A stretch of DNA of 64,000 bases from Apostichopus japonicus (GCF_037975245.1 NC_092581.1:7527501-7591500); one strand, 5' to 3'; numbered from the stretch's first letter, positions 1 to 16,100 are shown. Made by a program: numbers and translations. The notes: a model not told the origin generated them from the letters alone.

Positions 1-699
1 GGTACCGAACTTTCGATTGATCAGTACCGAACATTCTATTATTCGGTACTACACATTCCATTGATCAGTACGGAACATTCGATTGATCGGTAGGTAACAT
101 TCGATTGACCGGTACCGCACATTCCATCGATCGGTACCGCGCATTCGACTGATCGGTACCACACATTTCATTGATCGGTACCGAATATTCGATTGATCGG
201 CACCAAACATTCCATTGATCGGTACCACACATTCGATTGATAAGTACAGAACATTCGATTGATCGGTACTGCACATTCGATTGAACGGTATCGCACATTC
301 GATTGATCGGTACGGAACATTCGATTGATCCGTACCGCACATTCGATTGATCGGTACCGCACATTCGATTGATCGGTACGGAACATTCGAGTGATTGGTA
401 GGGAAGATTCGATTGATCTTTACCGCTTATTCGATTGATCGGTACCACACATTCGATTGATCGGTACGGAACATTCAATAGGTCGGTACGGCACTTTCGA
501 TTGATCGGTACCGCACATTCGATTGATCGGTACCGCACAGTCGATTGATCGGTTCGGAACATTCGATTGATCGGTAACGCACATTCGATTGATCGGTACG
601 GAACATTCGATTGATCCGTACCGCACATTCGATTGATCGGTACCGCACATTCGATTGATCGGTACGGAACATTCGAGTGATCGGTAGGGAAGATTCGAT

Positions 700-1760
700 T
701 GATCTTTACCGCTTATTCGATTGATCGGTACCACACATTCGATTGATCGGTACGGAACATTCAATAGGTCGGTACGGCACTTTCGATTGATCGGTACCGC
801 ACATTCGATTGATCGGTAACGCACAGTCGATTGATCGGTTCGGAACATTCGATTGATCGGTAACGCACATTCGATTGATCGGTACGGAACATTCGAGTGA
901 TTGGTAGGGAAGATTCGATTGATCTTTACCGCTTATTCGATTGATCGGTACCACACATTCGATTGATCGGTACGGAACATTCAATAGGTCGGTACGGCAC
1001 TTTCGATTGATCGGTACCGCACATTCGATTGATCGGTACCGCACAGTCGATTGATCGGTTCGGAACATTCGATTGATCGGTAACGCACATTCGATTGATC
1101 GGTACGGAACATTCGATTGATCCGTACCGCACATTCGATTGATCGGTACCGCACATTCGATTGATCGGTACGGAACATTCGAGTGATCGGTAGGGAAGAT
1201 TCGATTGATCTTTACCGCTTATTCGATTGATCGGTACCACACATTCGATTGATCGGTACGGAACATTCAATAGGTCGGTACGGCACTTTCGATTGATCGG
1301 TACCGCACATTCGATTGATCGGTAACGCACAGTCGATTGATCGGTTCGGAACATTCGATTGATCGGTAACGCACATTCGATTGATCGGTACGGAACATTC
1401 GATTGATCCGTACCGCACATTCGATTGATCGGTACCGCACATTCGATTGATCGGTACGGAACATTCGAGTGATCGGTAGGGAAGATTCGATTGATCTTTA
1501 CCGCTTATTCGATTGATCGGTACCACACATTCGATTGATCGGTACGGAACATTCAATAGGTCGGTACGGCACTTTCGATTGATCGGTACCGCATATTCGA
1601 TTGATCGGTACCGCACAGTCGATTGATCGGTTCGGAACATTCGATTGATCGGTAACGCACATTCGATTGATCGGTACGGAACATTCGATTGATCCGTACC
1701 GCACATTCGATTGATCGGTACCGCACATTCGATTGATCGGTACGGAACATTCGAGTGATC
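700..1760. repeat. 286-bp higher-order repeat (13 monomers), tandem
   Basis: The variant segment with TCAATAGGTCGGTACGGCAC recurs near 473, 759, 977, 1263 and 1549. The spacing is mostly 286 bp, with one shorter interval of about 219 bp. Units carry the same ordered set of variant monomers with only one or two changes, which points to recent unequal exchange or amplification. The whole block occurs again near 8070-9130 (offset 7368). Confidence 0.85.
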
Positions 1761-2447
1761 GGTAGGGACGATTCGATTGATCTTTACCGCTTATTCGATT
1801 GATCGGTACCACACAGTCGATTGATCGGTTCGGAACATTCGATTGATCGGTAACGCACATTCGATTGATCGGTACGGAACATTCGATTGATCGGTAACGC
1901 ACATTCGATTGATCGGTACCGCACAGTCGATTGATCGGTACCGAACATTCGAATGATCGGTACCGCACATTCGATTGATCGGTACCGAACTTTCGATTGA
2001 TCAGTACCGAACATTCTATTATTCGGTACTACACATTCCATTGATCAGTACGGAACATTCGATTGATCGGTAGGTAACATTCGATTGACCGGTACCGCAC
2101 ATTCCATCGATCGGTACCGCGCATTCGACTGATCGGTACCACACATTTCATTGATCGGTACCGAATATTCGATTGATCGGTGCCGCACATTCGATTGATC
2201 GGTATCGAACGTTCGATAGATCGGTAGAGCACATTCAATTGATCGGTACTGCATATTCTATTTATCGGTACTGAACATTCAATTGATCCGTAGCGAACAT
2301 TGTATTGTTTGGTATCGCACATTTCATAGATCGGTACCGCACATCCGATTGATCGGTATCGAACATTCGATTGATCGGTAGATCACATTCAATTGATCGG
2401 TACCGCACATTCGATTGATCGGTACCGAACATTCGAATGATCGGTAT

Positions 2448-2490
2448 CGATCAATCGAAAGTGCGGTACCGCACATTCGATTGATCGGTA
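2448..2490. repeat. inverted satellite monomer forming a hairpin
   Basis: A single monomer lies in reverse orientation: CGATCAATCGAAAGTGCGG precedes TACCGCACATTCGATTGATCG. The two arms are complementary over about 20 bp around a GGTACC centre, with one mismatch. Further copies lie at 3789-3831, 3855-3897 and 9815-9857, so the inversion happened once and was then spread by block duplication. Confidence 0.85.
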
Positions 2491-3788
2491 CCGAACATTC
2501 GATTAATCGGTAACGCACATTCGATTTATCTGTATCTCACATTCGATTTATCGGTACCGAACATTCGATTGATCGGTACCGCACATTTGATTGACCGGTA
2601 CCGAACATTTGAATGATCGGTACCGCACATTCGATTGATCGGTACCGAACATTCGATTGATCAGTACCGAACATTCTATTATTCGGTACTACACATTCCA
2701 TTGATCAGTACGGAACATTCGATTGATCGGTAGGTAACATTCGATTGACCGGTACCGCACATTCCATCGATCGGTACCGCGCATTCGACTGATCGGTACC
2801 ACACATTTCATTGATCGGTACCGAATATTCGATTGATCGGTGCCGCACATTCGATTGATCGGTATCGAACGTTCGATAGATCGGTAGAGCACATTCAATT
2901 GATCGGTACTGCATATTCGTTTGATCGGTACTGAACATTCAATTGATCAGTAGCGAACATTTTATTGTTTGGTATCGCACATTTCATAGATCGGTATCGC
3001 ACATCCGATTGATCGGTATCGAACATTCGATTGATCGGTAGATCACATTCAATTGATCGGTACCGCACATTCGATTGATCGGTACGGAACATTCGAGTGA
3101 TCGGTAGGGACGATTCGATTGATCTTTACCGCTTATTCGATTGATCGGTACCACACAGTCGATTGATCGGTTCGGAACATTCGATTGATCGGTAACGCAC
3201 ATTCGATTGATCGGTACGGAACATTCGATTGATCGGTAACGCACATTCGATTGATCGGTACCGCACAGTCGATTGATCGGTACCGAACATTCGAATGATC
3301 GGTACCGCACATTCGATTGATCGGTACCGAACTTTCGATTGATCAGTACCGAACATTCTATTATTCGGTACTACACATTCCATTGATCAGTACGGAACAT
3401 TCGATTGATCGGTAGGTAACATTCGATTGACCGGTACCGCACATTCCATCGATCGGTACCGCGCATTCGACTGATCGGTACCACACATTTCATTGATCGG
3501 TACCGAATATTCGATTGATCGGTGCCGCACATTCGATTGATCGGTATCGAACGTTCGATAGATCGGTAGAGCACATTCAATTGATCGGTACTGCATATTC
3601 TATTTATCGGTACTGAACATTCAATTGATCCGTAGCGAACATTGTATTGTTTGGTATCGCACATTTCATAGATCGGTACCGCACATCCGATTGATCGGTA
3701 TCGAACATTCGATTGATCGGTAGATCACATTCAATTGATCGGTACCGCACATTCGATTGATCGGTACCGAACATTCGAATGATCGGTA

Positions 3789-3897
3789 TCGATCAATCGA
3801 AAGTGCGGTACCGCACATTCGATTGATCGGTACCGAACATTCGAATGATCGGTATCGATCAATCGAAAGTGCGGTACCGCACATTCGATTGATCGGT
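3789..3897. repeat. two inverted-monomer hairpins 66 bp apart
   Basis: The inverted monomer seen at 2448 occurs twice here (3789-3831 and 3855-3897), separated by exactly three monomers. This local 66-bp duplication explains why the block offset changes from 1342 bp before it to 1408 bp after it when compared with the copy at about 2.0-2.9 kb. Confidence 0.8.
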
Positions 3898-6800
3898 ACC
3901 GAACATTCGATTAATCGGTAACGCACATTCGATTTATCTGTATCTCACATTCGATTTATCGGTACCGAACATTCGATTGATCGGTACCGCACATTTGATT
4001 GACCGGTACCGAACATTTGAATGATCGGTACCGCACATTCGATTGATCGGTACCGAACATTCGATTGATCAGTACCGAACATTCTATTATTCGGTACTAC
4101 ACATTCCATTGATCAGTACGGAACATTCGATTGATCGGTAGGTAACATTCGATTGACCGGTACCGCACATTCCATCGATCGGTACCGCGCATTCGACTGA
4201 TCGGTACCACACATTTCATTGATCGGTACCGAATATTCGATTGATCGGTGCCGCACATTCGATTGATCGGTATCGAACGTTCGATAGATCGGTAGAGCAC
4301 ATTCAATTGATCGGTACTGCATATTCGTTTGATCGGTACTGAACATTCAATTGATCAGTAGCGAACATTTTATTGTTTGGTATCGCACATTTCATAGATC
4401 GGTATCGCACATCCGATTGATCGGTATCGAACATTCGATTGATCGGTAGATCACATTCAATTGATCGGTACCGCACATTCGATTGATCGGTACCGCACAT
4501 TCGATTGATCGGTACGGAATATTCGATTGATCAGTACCGCACATTCGATTGATCGGTATCGAACATTCGATTGATCTTTACCGCACATTCGATTGATCGG
4601 TACCACACATTCGATTGATCGATACGGAACATTCAATAGGTCGGTACGGAACATTCGATTGATCGGTACCGCACATTCGATTGATCGGTACGGCACATTC
4701 GATCGATCGGCAACGAAAATTCGATTGATCAATACCGAACATTCGATTGATCGGTACCGCACATTCGATTGATAGGTACCGCACATTCGATTATTCGGCA
4801 ACGAACATTCGATTGATCGGTACCGCACATTCGATTATCCAGTTCGGCACATTCGATTGATCGGTACTGAACATTCGATTGATCGGTACCAAACATTTGA
4901 TTGATCAGTACCTCACATTCGATTGATCGGTACCGCACATTCGATCGATCGGTAGGGAACATTCGATTGATCGGTACCGCACATTCCATTGATCGGTACC
5001 ACACATTCGATTGATAGGTACGGAACATTCGATTGATCGGTACCGCACATTCGATTGAACGGTACCGCACATTCGATCGATCGGTACGGAACATTCGATT
5101 GATCCGTACCGCACATTCGATTGATCGGTACCGCACATTCGATTGATCGGTGGGAACATTCGAGTGATCGGTAGGGAAGATTCGATTGAACTTTACCGCA
5201 CATTCGATTGATCGGTACCACACATTCGATTGATCGGTACGGAACATTCAATAGGTCGGTACGGCACTTTCGATTGATCGGTACCGCACATTCGATTGAT
5301 CGGTACCGCACAGTCGATTGATCGGTACCGAACATTCGAATGATCGGTACCGCACATTCAATTGATCGGTACCGAACTTTCGATTGATCAGTACCGAACA
5401 TTCTATTATTCGGTACTACACATTCCATTGATCAGTACGGAACATTCGATTGATCGGTAGGTAACATTCGATTGACCGGTACCGCACATTCCATCGATCG
5501 GTACCGCGCATTCGACTGATCGGTACCACACATTTCATTGATCGGTACCGAATATTCGATTGATCGGCACCAAACATTCCATTGATCGGTACCACACATT
5601 CGATTGATAAGTACAGAACATTCGATTGATCGGTACTGCACATTCGATTGAACGGTATCGCACATTCGATTGATCGGTACGGAACATTCGATTGATCCGT
5701 ACCGCACATTCGATTGATCGGTACCGCACATTCGATTGATCGGTACGGAACATTCGAGTGATTGGTAGGGAAGATTCGATTGATCTTTACCGCTTATTCG
5801 ATTGATCGGTACCACACATTCGATTGATCGGTACGGAACATTCAATAGGTCGGTACGGCACTTTCGATTGATCGGTACCGCACATTCGATTGATCGGTAC
5901 CGCACAGTCGATTGATCGGTTCGGAACATTCGATTGATCGGTAACGCACATTCGATTGATCGGTACGGAACATTCGATTGATCCGTACCGCACATTCGAT
6001 TGATCGGTACCGCACATTCGATTGATCGGTACGGAACATTCGAGTGATCGGTAGGGAAGATTCGATTGATCTTTACCGCTTATTCGATTGATCGGTACCA
6101 CACATTCGATTGATCGGTACGGAACATTCAATAGGTCGGTACGGCACTTTCGATTGATCGGTACCGCACATTCGATTGATCGGTAACGCACAGTCGATTG
6201 ATCGGTTCGGAACATTCGATTGATCGGTAACGCACATTCGATTGATCGGTACGGAACATTCGATTGATCCGTACCGCACATTCGATTGATCGGTACCGCA
6301 CATTCGATTATCCAGTTCGGCACATTCGATTGATCGGTACTGAACATTCGATTGATCGGTACCAAACATTTGATTGATCAGTACCTCACATTCGATTGAT
6401 CGGTACCGCACATTCGATCGATCGGTAGGGAACATTCGATTGATCGGTACCGCACATTCCATTGATCGGTACCACACATTCGATTGATAGGTACGGAACA
6501 TTCGATTGATCGGTACCGCACATTCGATTGAACGGTACCGCACATTCGATCGATCGGTACGGAACATTCGATTGATCAGTACCGAACATTCTATTATTCG
6601 GTACTACACATTCCATTGATCAGTACGGAACATTCGATTGATCGGTAGGTAACATTCGATTGACCGGTACCGCACATTCCATCGATCGGTACCGCGCATT
6701 CGACTGATCGGTACCACACATTTCATTGATCGGTACCGAATATTCGATTGATCGGTGCCGCACATTCGATTGATCGGTATCGAACGTTCGATAGATCGGT

Positions 6801-8069
6801 AGAGCACATTCAATTGATCGGTACTGCATATTCGTTTGATCGGTACTGAACATTCAATTGATCAGTAGCGAACATTTTATTGTTTGGTATCGCACATTTC
6901 ATAGATCGGTATCGCACATCCGATTGATCGGTATCGAACATTCGATTGATCGGTAGATCACATTCAATTGATCGGTACCGCACATTCGATTGATCGGTAC
7001 CGCACATTCGATTGATCGGTACGGAATATTCGATTGATCAGTACCGCACATTCGATTGATCGGTATCGAACATTCGATTGATCTTTACCGCACATTCGAT
7101 TGATCGGTACCACACATTCGATTGATCGATACGGAACATTCAATAGGTCGGTACGGAACATTCGATTGATCGGTACCGCACATTCGATTGATCGGTACGG
7201 CACATTCGATCGATCGGCAACGAAAATTCGATTGATCAATACCGAACATTCGATTGATCGGTACCGCACATTCGATTGATAGGTACCGCACATTCGATTA
7301 TTCGGCAACGAACATTCGATTGATCGGTACCGCACATTCGATTATCCAGTTCGGCACATTCGATTGATCGGTACTGAACATTCGATTGATCGGTACCAAA
7401 CATTTGATTGATCAGTACCTCACATTCGATTGATCGGTACCGCACATTCGATCGATCGGTAGGGAACATTCGATTGATCGGTACCGCACATTCCATTGAT
7501 CGGTACCACACATTCGATTGATAGGTACGGAACATTCGATTGATCGGTACCGCACATTCGATTGAACGGTACCGCACATTCGATCGATCGGTACGGAACA
7601 TTCGATTGATCCGTACCGCACATTCGATTGATCGGTACCGCACATTCGATTGATCGGTGGGAACATTCGAGTGATCGGTAGGGAAGATTCGATTGAACTT
7701 TACCGCACATTCGATTGATCGGTACCACACATTCGATTGATCGGTACGGAACATTCAATAGGTCGGTACGGCACTTTCGATTGATCGGTACCGCACATTC
7801 GATTGATCGGTACCGCACAGTCGATTGATCGGTACCGAACATTCGAATGATCGGTACCGCACATTCAATTGATCGGTACCGAACTTTCGATTGATCAGTA
7901 CCGAACATTCTATTATTCGGTACTACACATTCCATTGATCAGTACGGAACATTCGATTGATCGGTAGGTAACATTCGATTGACCGGTACCGCACATTCCA
8001 TCGATCGGTACCGCGCATTCGACTGATCGGTACCACACATTTCATTGATCGGTACCGAATATTCGATTG

Positions 8070-9130
8070 ATCGGCACCAAACATTCCATTGATCGGTACC
8101 ACACATTCGATTGATAAGTACAGAACATTCGATTGATCGGTACTGCACATTCGATTGAACGGTATCGCACATTCGATTGATCGGTACGGAACATTCGATT
8201 GATCCGTACCGCACATTCGATTGATCGGTACCGCACATTCGATTGATCGGTACGGAACATTCGAGTGATTGGTAGGGAAGATTCGATTGATCTTTACCGC
8301 TTATTCGATTGATCGGTACCACACATTCGATTGATCGGTACGGAACATTCAATAGGTCGGTACGGCACTTTCGATTGATCGGTACCGCACATTCGATTGA
8401 TCGGTACCGCACAGTCGATTGATCGGTTCGGAACATTCGATTGATCGGTAACGCACATTCGATTGATCGGTACGGAACATTCGATTGATCCGTACCGCAC
8501 ATTCGATTGATCGGTACCGCACATTCGATTGATCGGTACGGAACATTCGAGTGATCGGTAGGGAAGATTCGATTGATCTTTACCGCTTATTCGATTGATC
8601 GGTACCACACATTCGATTGATCGGTACGGAACATTCAATAGGTCGGTACGGCACTTTCGATTGATCGGTACCGCACATTCGATTGATCGGTAACGCACAG
8701 TCGATTGATCGGTTCGGAACATTCGATTGATCGGTAACGCACATTCGATTGATCGGTACGGAACATTCGATTGATCCGTACCGCACATTCGATTGATCGG
8801 TACCGCACATTCGATTGATCGGTACGGAACATTCGAGTGATCGGTAGGGAAGATTCGATTGATCTTTACCGCTTATTCGATTGATCGGTACCACACATTC
8901 GATTGATCGGTACGGAACATTCAATAGGTCGGTACGGCACTTTCGATTGATCGGTACCGCATATTCGATTGATCGGTACCGCACAGTCGATTGATCGGTT
9001 CGGAACATTCGATTGATCGGTAACGCACATTCGATTGATCGGTACGGAACATTCGATTGATCCGTACCGCACATTCGATTGATCGGTACCGCACATTCGA
9101 TTGATCGGTACGGAACATTCGAGTGATCGG
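8070..9130. repeat. second copy of the 286-bp higher-order-repeat block
   Basis: Near-exact duplicate of the block at about 700-1760, displaced by 7368 bp. The same private changes are kept in the same order, for example GCATATTCG in one monomer and GGGACGATTCG at the end. The duplication therefore copied several higher-order units together rather than creating them independently. Confidence 0.8.
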
Positions 9131-9814
9131 TAGGGACGATTCGATTGATCTTTACCGCTTATTCGATTGATCGGTACCACACAGTCGATTGATCGGTTCG
9201 GAACATTCGATTGATCGGTAACGCACATTCGATTGATCGGTACGGAACATTCGATTGATCGGTAACGCACATTCGATTGATCGGTACCGCACAGTCGATT
9301 GATCGGTACCGAACATTCGAATGATCGGTACCGCACATTCGATTGATCGGTACCGAACTTTCGATTGATCAGTACCGAACATTCTATTATTCGGTACTAC
9401 ACATTCCATTGATCAGTACGGAACATTCGATTGATCGGTAGGTAACATTCGATTGACCGGTACCGCACATTCCATCGATCGGTACCGCGCATTCGACTGA
9501 TCGGTACCACACATTTCATTGATCGGTACCGAATATTCGATTGATCGGTGCCGCACATTCGATTGATCGGTATCGAACGTTCGATAGATCGGTAGAGCAC
9601 ATTCAATTGATCGGTACTGCATATTCTATTTATCGGTACTGAACATTCAATTGATCCGTAGCGAACATTGTATTGTTTGGTATCGCACATTTCATAGATC
9701 GGTACCGCACATCCGATTGATCGGTATCGAACATTCGATTGATCGGTAGATCACATTCAATTGATCGGTACCGCACATTCGATTGATCGGTACCGAACAT
9801 TCGAATGATCGGTA

Positions 9815-9857
9815 TCGATCAATCGAAAGTGCGGTACCGCACATTCGATTGATCGGT
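9815..9857. repeat. inverted satellite monomer forming a hairpin
   Basis: Fourth copy of the reversed monomer (compare 2448-2490), carried along in the 7368-bp block duplication. Arms of about 20 bp meet at GGTACC. Confidence 0.8.
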
Positions 9858-11559
9858 ACCGAACATTCGATTAATCGGTAACGCACATTCGATTTATCTG
9901 TATCTCACATTCGATTTATCGGTACCGAACATTCGATTGATCGGTACCGCACATTTGATTGACCGGTACCGAACATTTGAATGATCGGTACCGCACATTC
10001 GATTGATCGGTACCGAACATTCGATTGATCAGTACCGAACATTCTATTATTCGGTACTACACATTCCATTGATCAGTACGGAACATTCGATTGATCGGTA
10101 GGTAACATTCGATTGACCGGTACCGCACATTCCATCGATCGGTACCGCGCATTCGACTGATCGGTACCACACATTTCATTGATCGGTACCGAATATTCGA
10201 TTGATCGGTGCCGCACATTCGATTGATCGGTATCGAACGTTCGATAGATCGGTAGAGCACATTCAATTGATCGGTACTGCATATTCGTTTGATCGGTACT
10301 GAACATTCAATTGATCAGTAGCGAACATTTTATTGTTTGGTATCGCACATTTCATAGATCGGTATCGCACATCCGATTGATCGGTATCGAACATTCGATT
10401 GATCGGTAGATCACATTCAATTGATCGGTACCGCACATTCGATTGATCGGTACCGCACATTCGATTGATCGGTACGGAATATTCGATTGATCAGTACCGC
10501 ACATTCGATTGATCGGTATCGAACATTCGATTGATCTTTACCGCACATTCGATTGATCGGTACCACACATTCGATTGATCGATACGGAACATTCAATAGG
10601 TCGGTACGGAACATTCGATTGATCGGTACCGCACATTCGATTGATCGGTACGGCACATTCGATCGATCGGCAACGAAAATTCGATTGATCAATACCGAAC
10701 ATTCGATTGATCGGTACCGCACATTCGATTGATAGGTACCGCACATTCGATTATTCGGCAACGAACATTCGATTGATCGGTACCGCACATTCGATTATCC
10801 AGTTCGGCACATTCGATTGATCGGTACTGAACATTCGATTGATCGGTACCAAACATTTGATTGATCAGTACCTCACATTCGATTGATCGGTACCGCACAT
10901 TCGATCGATCGGTAGGGAACATTCGATTGATCGGTACCGCACATTCCATTGATCGGTACCACACATTCGATTGATAGGTACGGAACATTCGATTGATCGG
11001 TACCGCACATTCGATTGAACGGTACCGCACATTCGATCGATCGGTACGGAACATTCGATTGATCCGTACCGCACATTCGATTGATCGGTACCGCACATTC
11101 GATTGATCGGTGGGAACATTCGAGTGATCGGTAGGGAAGATTCGATTGAACTTTACCGCACATTCGATTGATCGGTACCACACATTCGATTGATCGGTAC
11201 GGAACATTCAATAGGTCGGTACGGCACTTTCGATTGATCGGTACCGCACATTCGATTGATCGGTACCGCACAGTCGATTGATCGGTACCGAACATTCGAA
11301 TGATCGGTACCGCACATTCAATTGATCGGTACCGAACTTTCGATTGATCAGTACCGAACATTCTATTATTCGGTACTACACATTCCATTGATCAGTACGG
11401 AACATTCGATTGATCGGTAGGTAACATTCGATTGACCGGTACCGCACATTCCATCGATCGGTACCGCGCATTCGACTGATCGGTACCACACATTTCATTG
11501 ATCGGTACCGAATATTCGATTGATCGGTGCCGCACATCCGATTGATCGGTATCGAACAT

Positions 11560-13150
11560 TCGATTGATCGGCAGATCACATTCAATTGATCGGTACCGCA
11601 CATTCGATTGATCGGTATCGAACATTCGATTGATCTTTACCGCACATTCGATTGATCGGTACCACACATTCGATTGATCGATACGGAACATTCAATAGGT
11701 CGGTACGGAACATTCGATTGATCGGTACCGCACATTCGATTGATCGGTACGGCACATTCGATCGATCGGCAACGAACATTCGATTGATCAATACCGAACA
11801 TTCGATTGATCGGTACCGAACATTCGATTAATCGGTAACGCACATTCGATTTACCTGTATCTCACATTTGATTGATCGGTACCGCACATTCGAATGATCG
11901 GTCCCGCACATTCGTTTGATCGATACCGAAAATTCGAATAATCGGTACGGCACATTCGATTGATCGTAAAGAACATTCGATTGATCGGTGCCGCACATTC
12001 GATTGATCGGTATCGAACGTTCGATAGATCGGTAGAGGACATTCAATTGATCGGTACTGCATATTCTATTGATCGGTACTGAACATTCAATTGATCCTTA
12101 GCGAACATTGTATTGTTTGGTATCGCACATTTCATAGATCGGTACCGCACATCCGATTGATCGGTATCGAACATTCGATTGATCGGTAGATCACATTCAA
12201 TTGATCGGTACCGCACATTCGATTGATCGGTATCGAACATTCGATTGATCTTTACCGCACATTCGATTGATCGGTACGGAACATTCGATTGATCGATACG
12301 GAACATTCAATAGGTCGGTACGGAACATTCGATTGATCGGTACCGCACATTCGATTGATCGGTACGGCACATTCGATCGATCGGCAACGAACATTCGATT
12401 GATCAATACCGAACATTCGATTGATCGGTACCGAACATTCGATTAATCGGTAACGCACATTCGATTTACCTGTATCTCACATTCGATTGATCGGTACCGC
12501 ACATTCGAATGATCGGTCCCGCACATTCGTTTGATCGATACCGAAAATTCGAATAATCGGTACGGCACATTCGATTGATCGTAAAGAACATTCGATTGAT
12601 CGGTGCCGCACATTCGATTGATCGGTATCGAACGTTCGATAGATCGGTAGAGGACATTCAATTGATCGGTACTGCATATTCTATTGATCGGTACTGAACA
12701 TTCAATTGATCCTTAGCGAACATTGTATTGTTTGGTATCGCACATTTCATTGATCGGTACCGCACATCCGATTGATCGGTATCGAACATTCGATTGATCG
12801 GTAGATCACATTCAATTGATCGGTACCGCACATTCGATTGATCGGTATCGAACATTCGATTGACCTTTACCGCACATTCGATTGATCGGTACCACACATT
12901 CGATTGATCGATACGGAACATTCAATAGGTCGGTACGGAACATTCGATTGATCGGTACCGCACATTCGATTGATCGGTACGGCACATTCGATCGATCGGC
13001 AACGAACATTCGATTGATCAATACCGAACATTCGATTGATCGGTACCGAACATTCGATTAATCGGTAACGCACATTCGATTTACCTGTATCTCACATTCG
13101 ATTGATCGGTACCGCACATTCGAATGATCGGTCCCGCACATTCGATTGAT
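11560..13150. repeat. 615-bp higher-order repeat, about 2.6 copies
   Basis: Segments starting near 11560, 12175 and 12790 repeat with a period of 615 bp, which is 28 monomers minus one base. They share rare variants such as GTATCTCACATT, GATCGTAAAGAAC and GATCCTTAGCG in the same order. This is the rightmost homogenised domain before the array becomes much more divergent. Confidence 0.85.
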
Positions 13151-16100
13151 CTTTACCGCACATTCGATTGATCGGTACCACACATTCGATTGATCGGTAC
13201 GGAACATTCAATAGGTCGGTACGGCACATTCGATTGATCGGTACTGTACATTCGATTGATCGGTACCGCACATTCGATTGATCGGTACCGCACAGTCGAT
13301 TGTTCGGTACCGAACATTCGAATGATCGGTACTGCACATTCAATTGATCGGTACCGAACATTCGATTGATCAGTACCGAACATTCTATTATTCGGAAAAA
13401 CACATTCCATTGATCAGTACGGAACATTCGATTGATCGGTAGGGAACATTCGATTGACCGGTACCGCACATTCCATCAATCGGTACCGCACATTCGACTG
13501 ATCGGTACGGAACATTCGATTAATCGGTACGGAACATTCGATTGATCGGTACGAAACATACGATTGATCGTACCGCACATTCGATTGATCGGTACCCCAC
13601 ATTCGGTTGCTAGGTACCGATTATTCGGTTGATCGGAACCGCACAATCGATCAATCGGTACCGAACATGCGATTGATCGGTACCGCTCTTTCGATTGATC
13701 GGAACCGCACATTCGATTGATCGGTAAGGAACATTCGATTGATCGGTACCGCATATTTGATTGATCGGTATCGCGCATTCGATTGATCGGTAACGCACAT
13801 TCGATTGATCGGTACGGAACATTCGATTGATCGGTACGGCACATTCGAACGATCGGTACCCTACATTCGATTGATCGGTACCGCACATTTGATTGATCGG
13901 TACCGAACATTCGATTGATCGGTACCGCACATTCGATTAATCGGTACCGCACATTTGATTGATCGTACCTCACGATCGATTGATCGTTACCGTACATTGG
14001 ATTGATCGGTAACGCAAATTCGATTGATCGGTACCGCACGATCGATTGATCGGTATTGCACAATCGATTTATCGGTACCGTACTTTCGATTGATCGGTAC
14101 GCATATTCGATCGATCGGTAAAGCACATTAGATTGATCGAATGTGCGTACATTCTATTTATCGGTACCGTACTATCGATTTATCAGTACGGTACATTCGA
14201 TTAATCGTTATCTCGCAATTGATTGATCGCTACGGCACATTTGATTTATCGGTATCGCACATTCGATTGATCGGTACCGCACATTTGATTGATCGTTACT
14301 GCACATTCGATTTATCGGTATCTCATAATCGATTAATGGGTACCGAACATTCGATTGATCGGTATTGCACGTTCCATTGATCGGTAGCGCACAATCGATC
14401 GATCCATACCGAACATTCTATTCATCGGTACCGCACATTCGATTGATCGGTACGCACATTCGATCGATCGGTACCGCACATTAGATTGATCGGTATCGCA
14501 CATTCTATTTATCGGTACCGTACAATCGATTTATCAGTACGGTACATTCGATTAATCGTTATCTCGCACATTCGGTTGCTAGGTACCGATTATTCGGTTG
14601 ATCGGAACCGCACAATTGATCAATCGGTACCGAACATGCGATTGATCGGTACCGCACATTCGATTGATCGGTACCGCACATTCGATTGATCGGAACCGCA
14701 CATTCGATTGATCGGTACGGAACATTCGATTGATCGGTACCGCACATTTGATTTATCGGTACGGAACATTCGATTGATCGGTACGGAATATTCGATTGAT
14801 CGGTACCGCACATTCCATTGATCGGTACTGAACATTCCATTGATTGGTACTGCACATTCCATTGATCGGTACCGCACATTCGATTAATCGGTAACGCACA
14901 TTCGATTTATCTGTATCTCACATTCGATTTTTCGGTACCGTACTTTCGATTGATCGGTATCGCATATTCGATTGATCGGTATCGCAATTGGTTTTATCGG
15001 TACCGTACAATTGATTAATCGGTACGGTACATTCTATTGATCGGTATCGCACGATCGATTGATCGGCACCTCACATTCGACGGATCGGTACCGCACATCC
15101 GATCGATCGGTACAGCACATTCGATTGATCGGTACCGCACATTTGATGTTAAGGTAACGTACAATCGATTGATCGGTACGGTACATTCGATTTATCGGTA
15201 CCGCACGTTCGATTGATCGGTACGCACATTCGATCGATCGGTACCGCACATTAGATTGATCGGTACCGCACATTCTATTTATCGGTACCGTACAATCGAT
15301 TTATCAGTACGGTACATTCGATTAATCGTTATCTCGCAATAGATTGATCGCTACGGCACATTCGATTTATCGGTATCGCACATTCGATTGATCGGTACCG
15401 CACATTTGATTGATCGTTACTGCACATTCGATTTATCGGTATCTCATAATCGATTATTGGGTAGCGAACATTCGATTGATCGGTATCGCACGTTCCATTG
15501 ATCGGTAGCGCACAATCGATCGATCCATACCGCACATTCGATAGATCGGTACCGCACGATCGATTGATCGGTACCGTACATTCGATTAAGCGGTACCGCA
15601 ATTTCGATTGATCGGTAACGCACATTACCTTTATCGGTACCGCACAATCGATATATCGGTATCGCACATTCGATTGATCGTTACGGTATATTCGATAAAT
15701 CGGTATCGCACATTCCATTCGGCGGTACCGCACATTCGATTTATTGGTATCTCATAATAGATTAATCGGTACCGAACATTCGATCGATCGGTATCGCACA
15801 TTTCATTGATCAGTACCGCACAATCGATCGATCCATACCGCACATTCGATAGATCGGTAACGCACATTCGATTGATCGGTACGGTATATTCGAATGATCG
15901 GTATCTCACAATCGATTGATCGGTACGGCATATTCGATAATTCGGTATCGCTCATTCGATTGATCGGTAGCGCACATTCGATTAATCGGTAAAGAACATT
16001 CGATTGATCGGTATCGCACATTCCATTTATCGGTACCGCACAATTGATCGATCCCTACCGTACATTCGATCGATCGGTACCGCACGATCGATTGATCGGT

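Larger units (their letters stand above)
1..13150. repeat. 22-bp satellite, homogenised higher-order-repeat domain
   Basis: Tandem monomers of 22 bp; 20 of the 22 bases read TTCGATTGATCGGTACCGCA, followed by CA. Point variants (CGAAC, CGGAAC, GATCGATCGG, TGATCAG) recur in fixed order, so the array is built of higher-order repeats. A rare variant marker containing CTATTATTCGGTACTACA occurs near 36, 2016, 2676, 3358, 4084, 5403, 6591, 7910, 9384, 10044, 11362 and, altered, 13386. Nearly identical blocks recur at offsets of 286 bp (13 monomers), 1342 bp (61), 1408 bp (64), 2507, 3453 and 7368 bp. The KpnI-type palindrome CGGTACCG lies in every consensus monomer. No gene is supported inside. A centromeric or pericentromeric role is possible but not shown. 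Confidence 0.97.
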
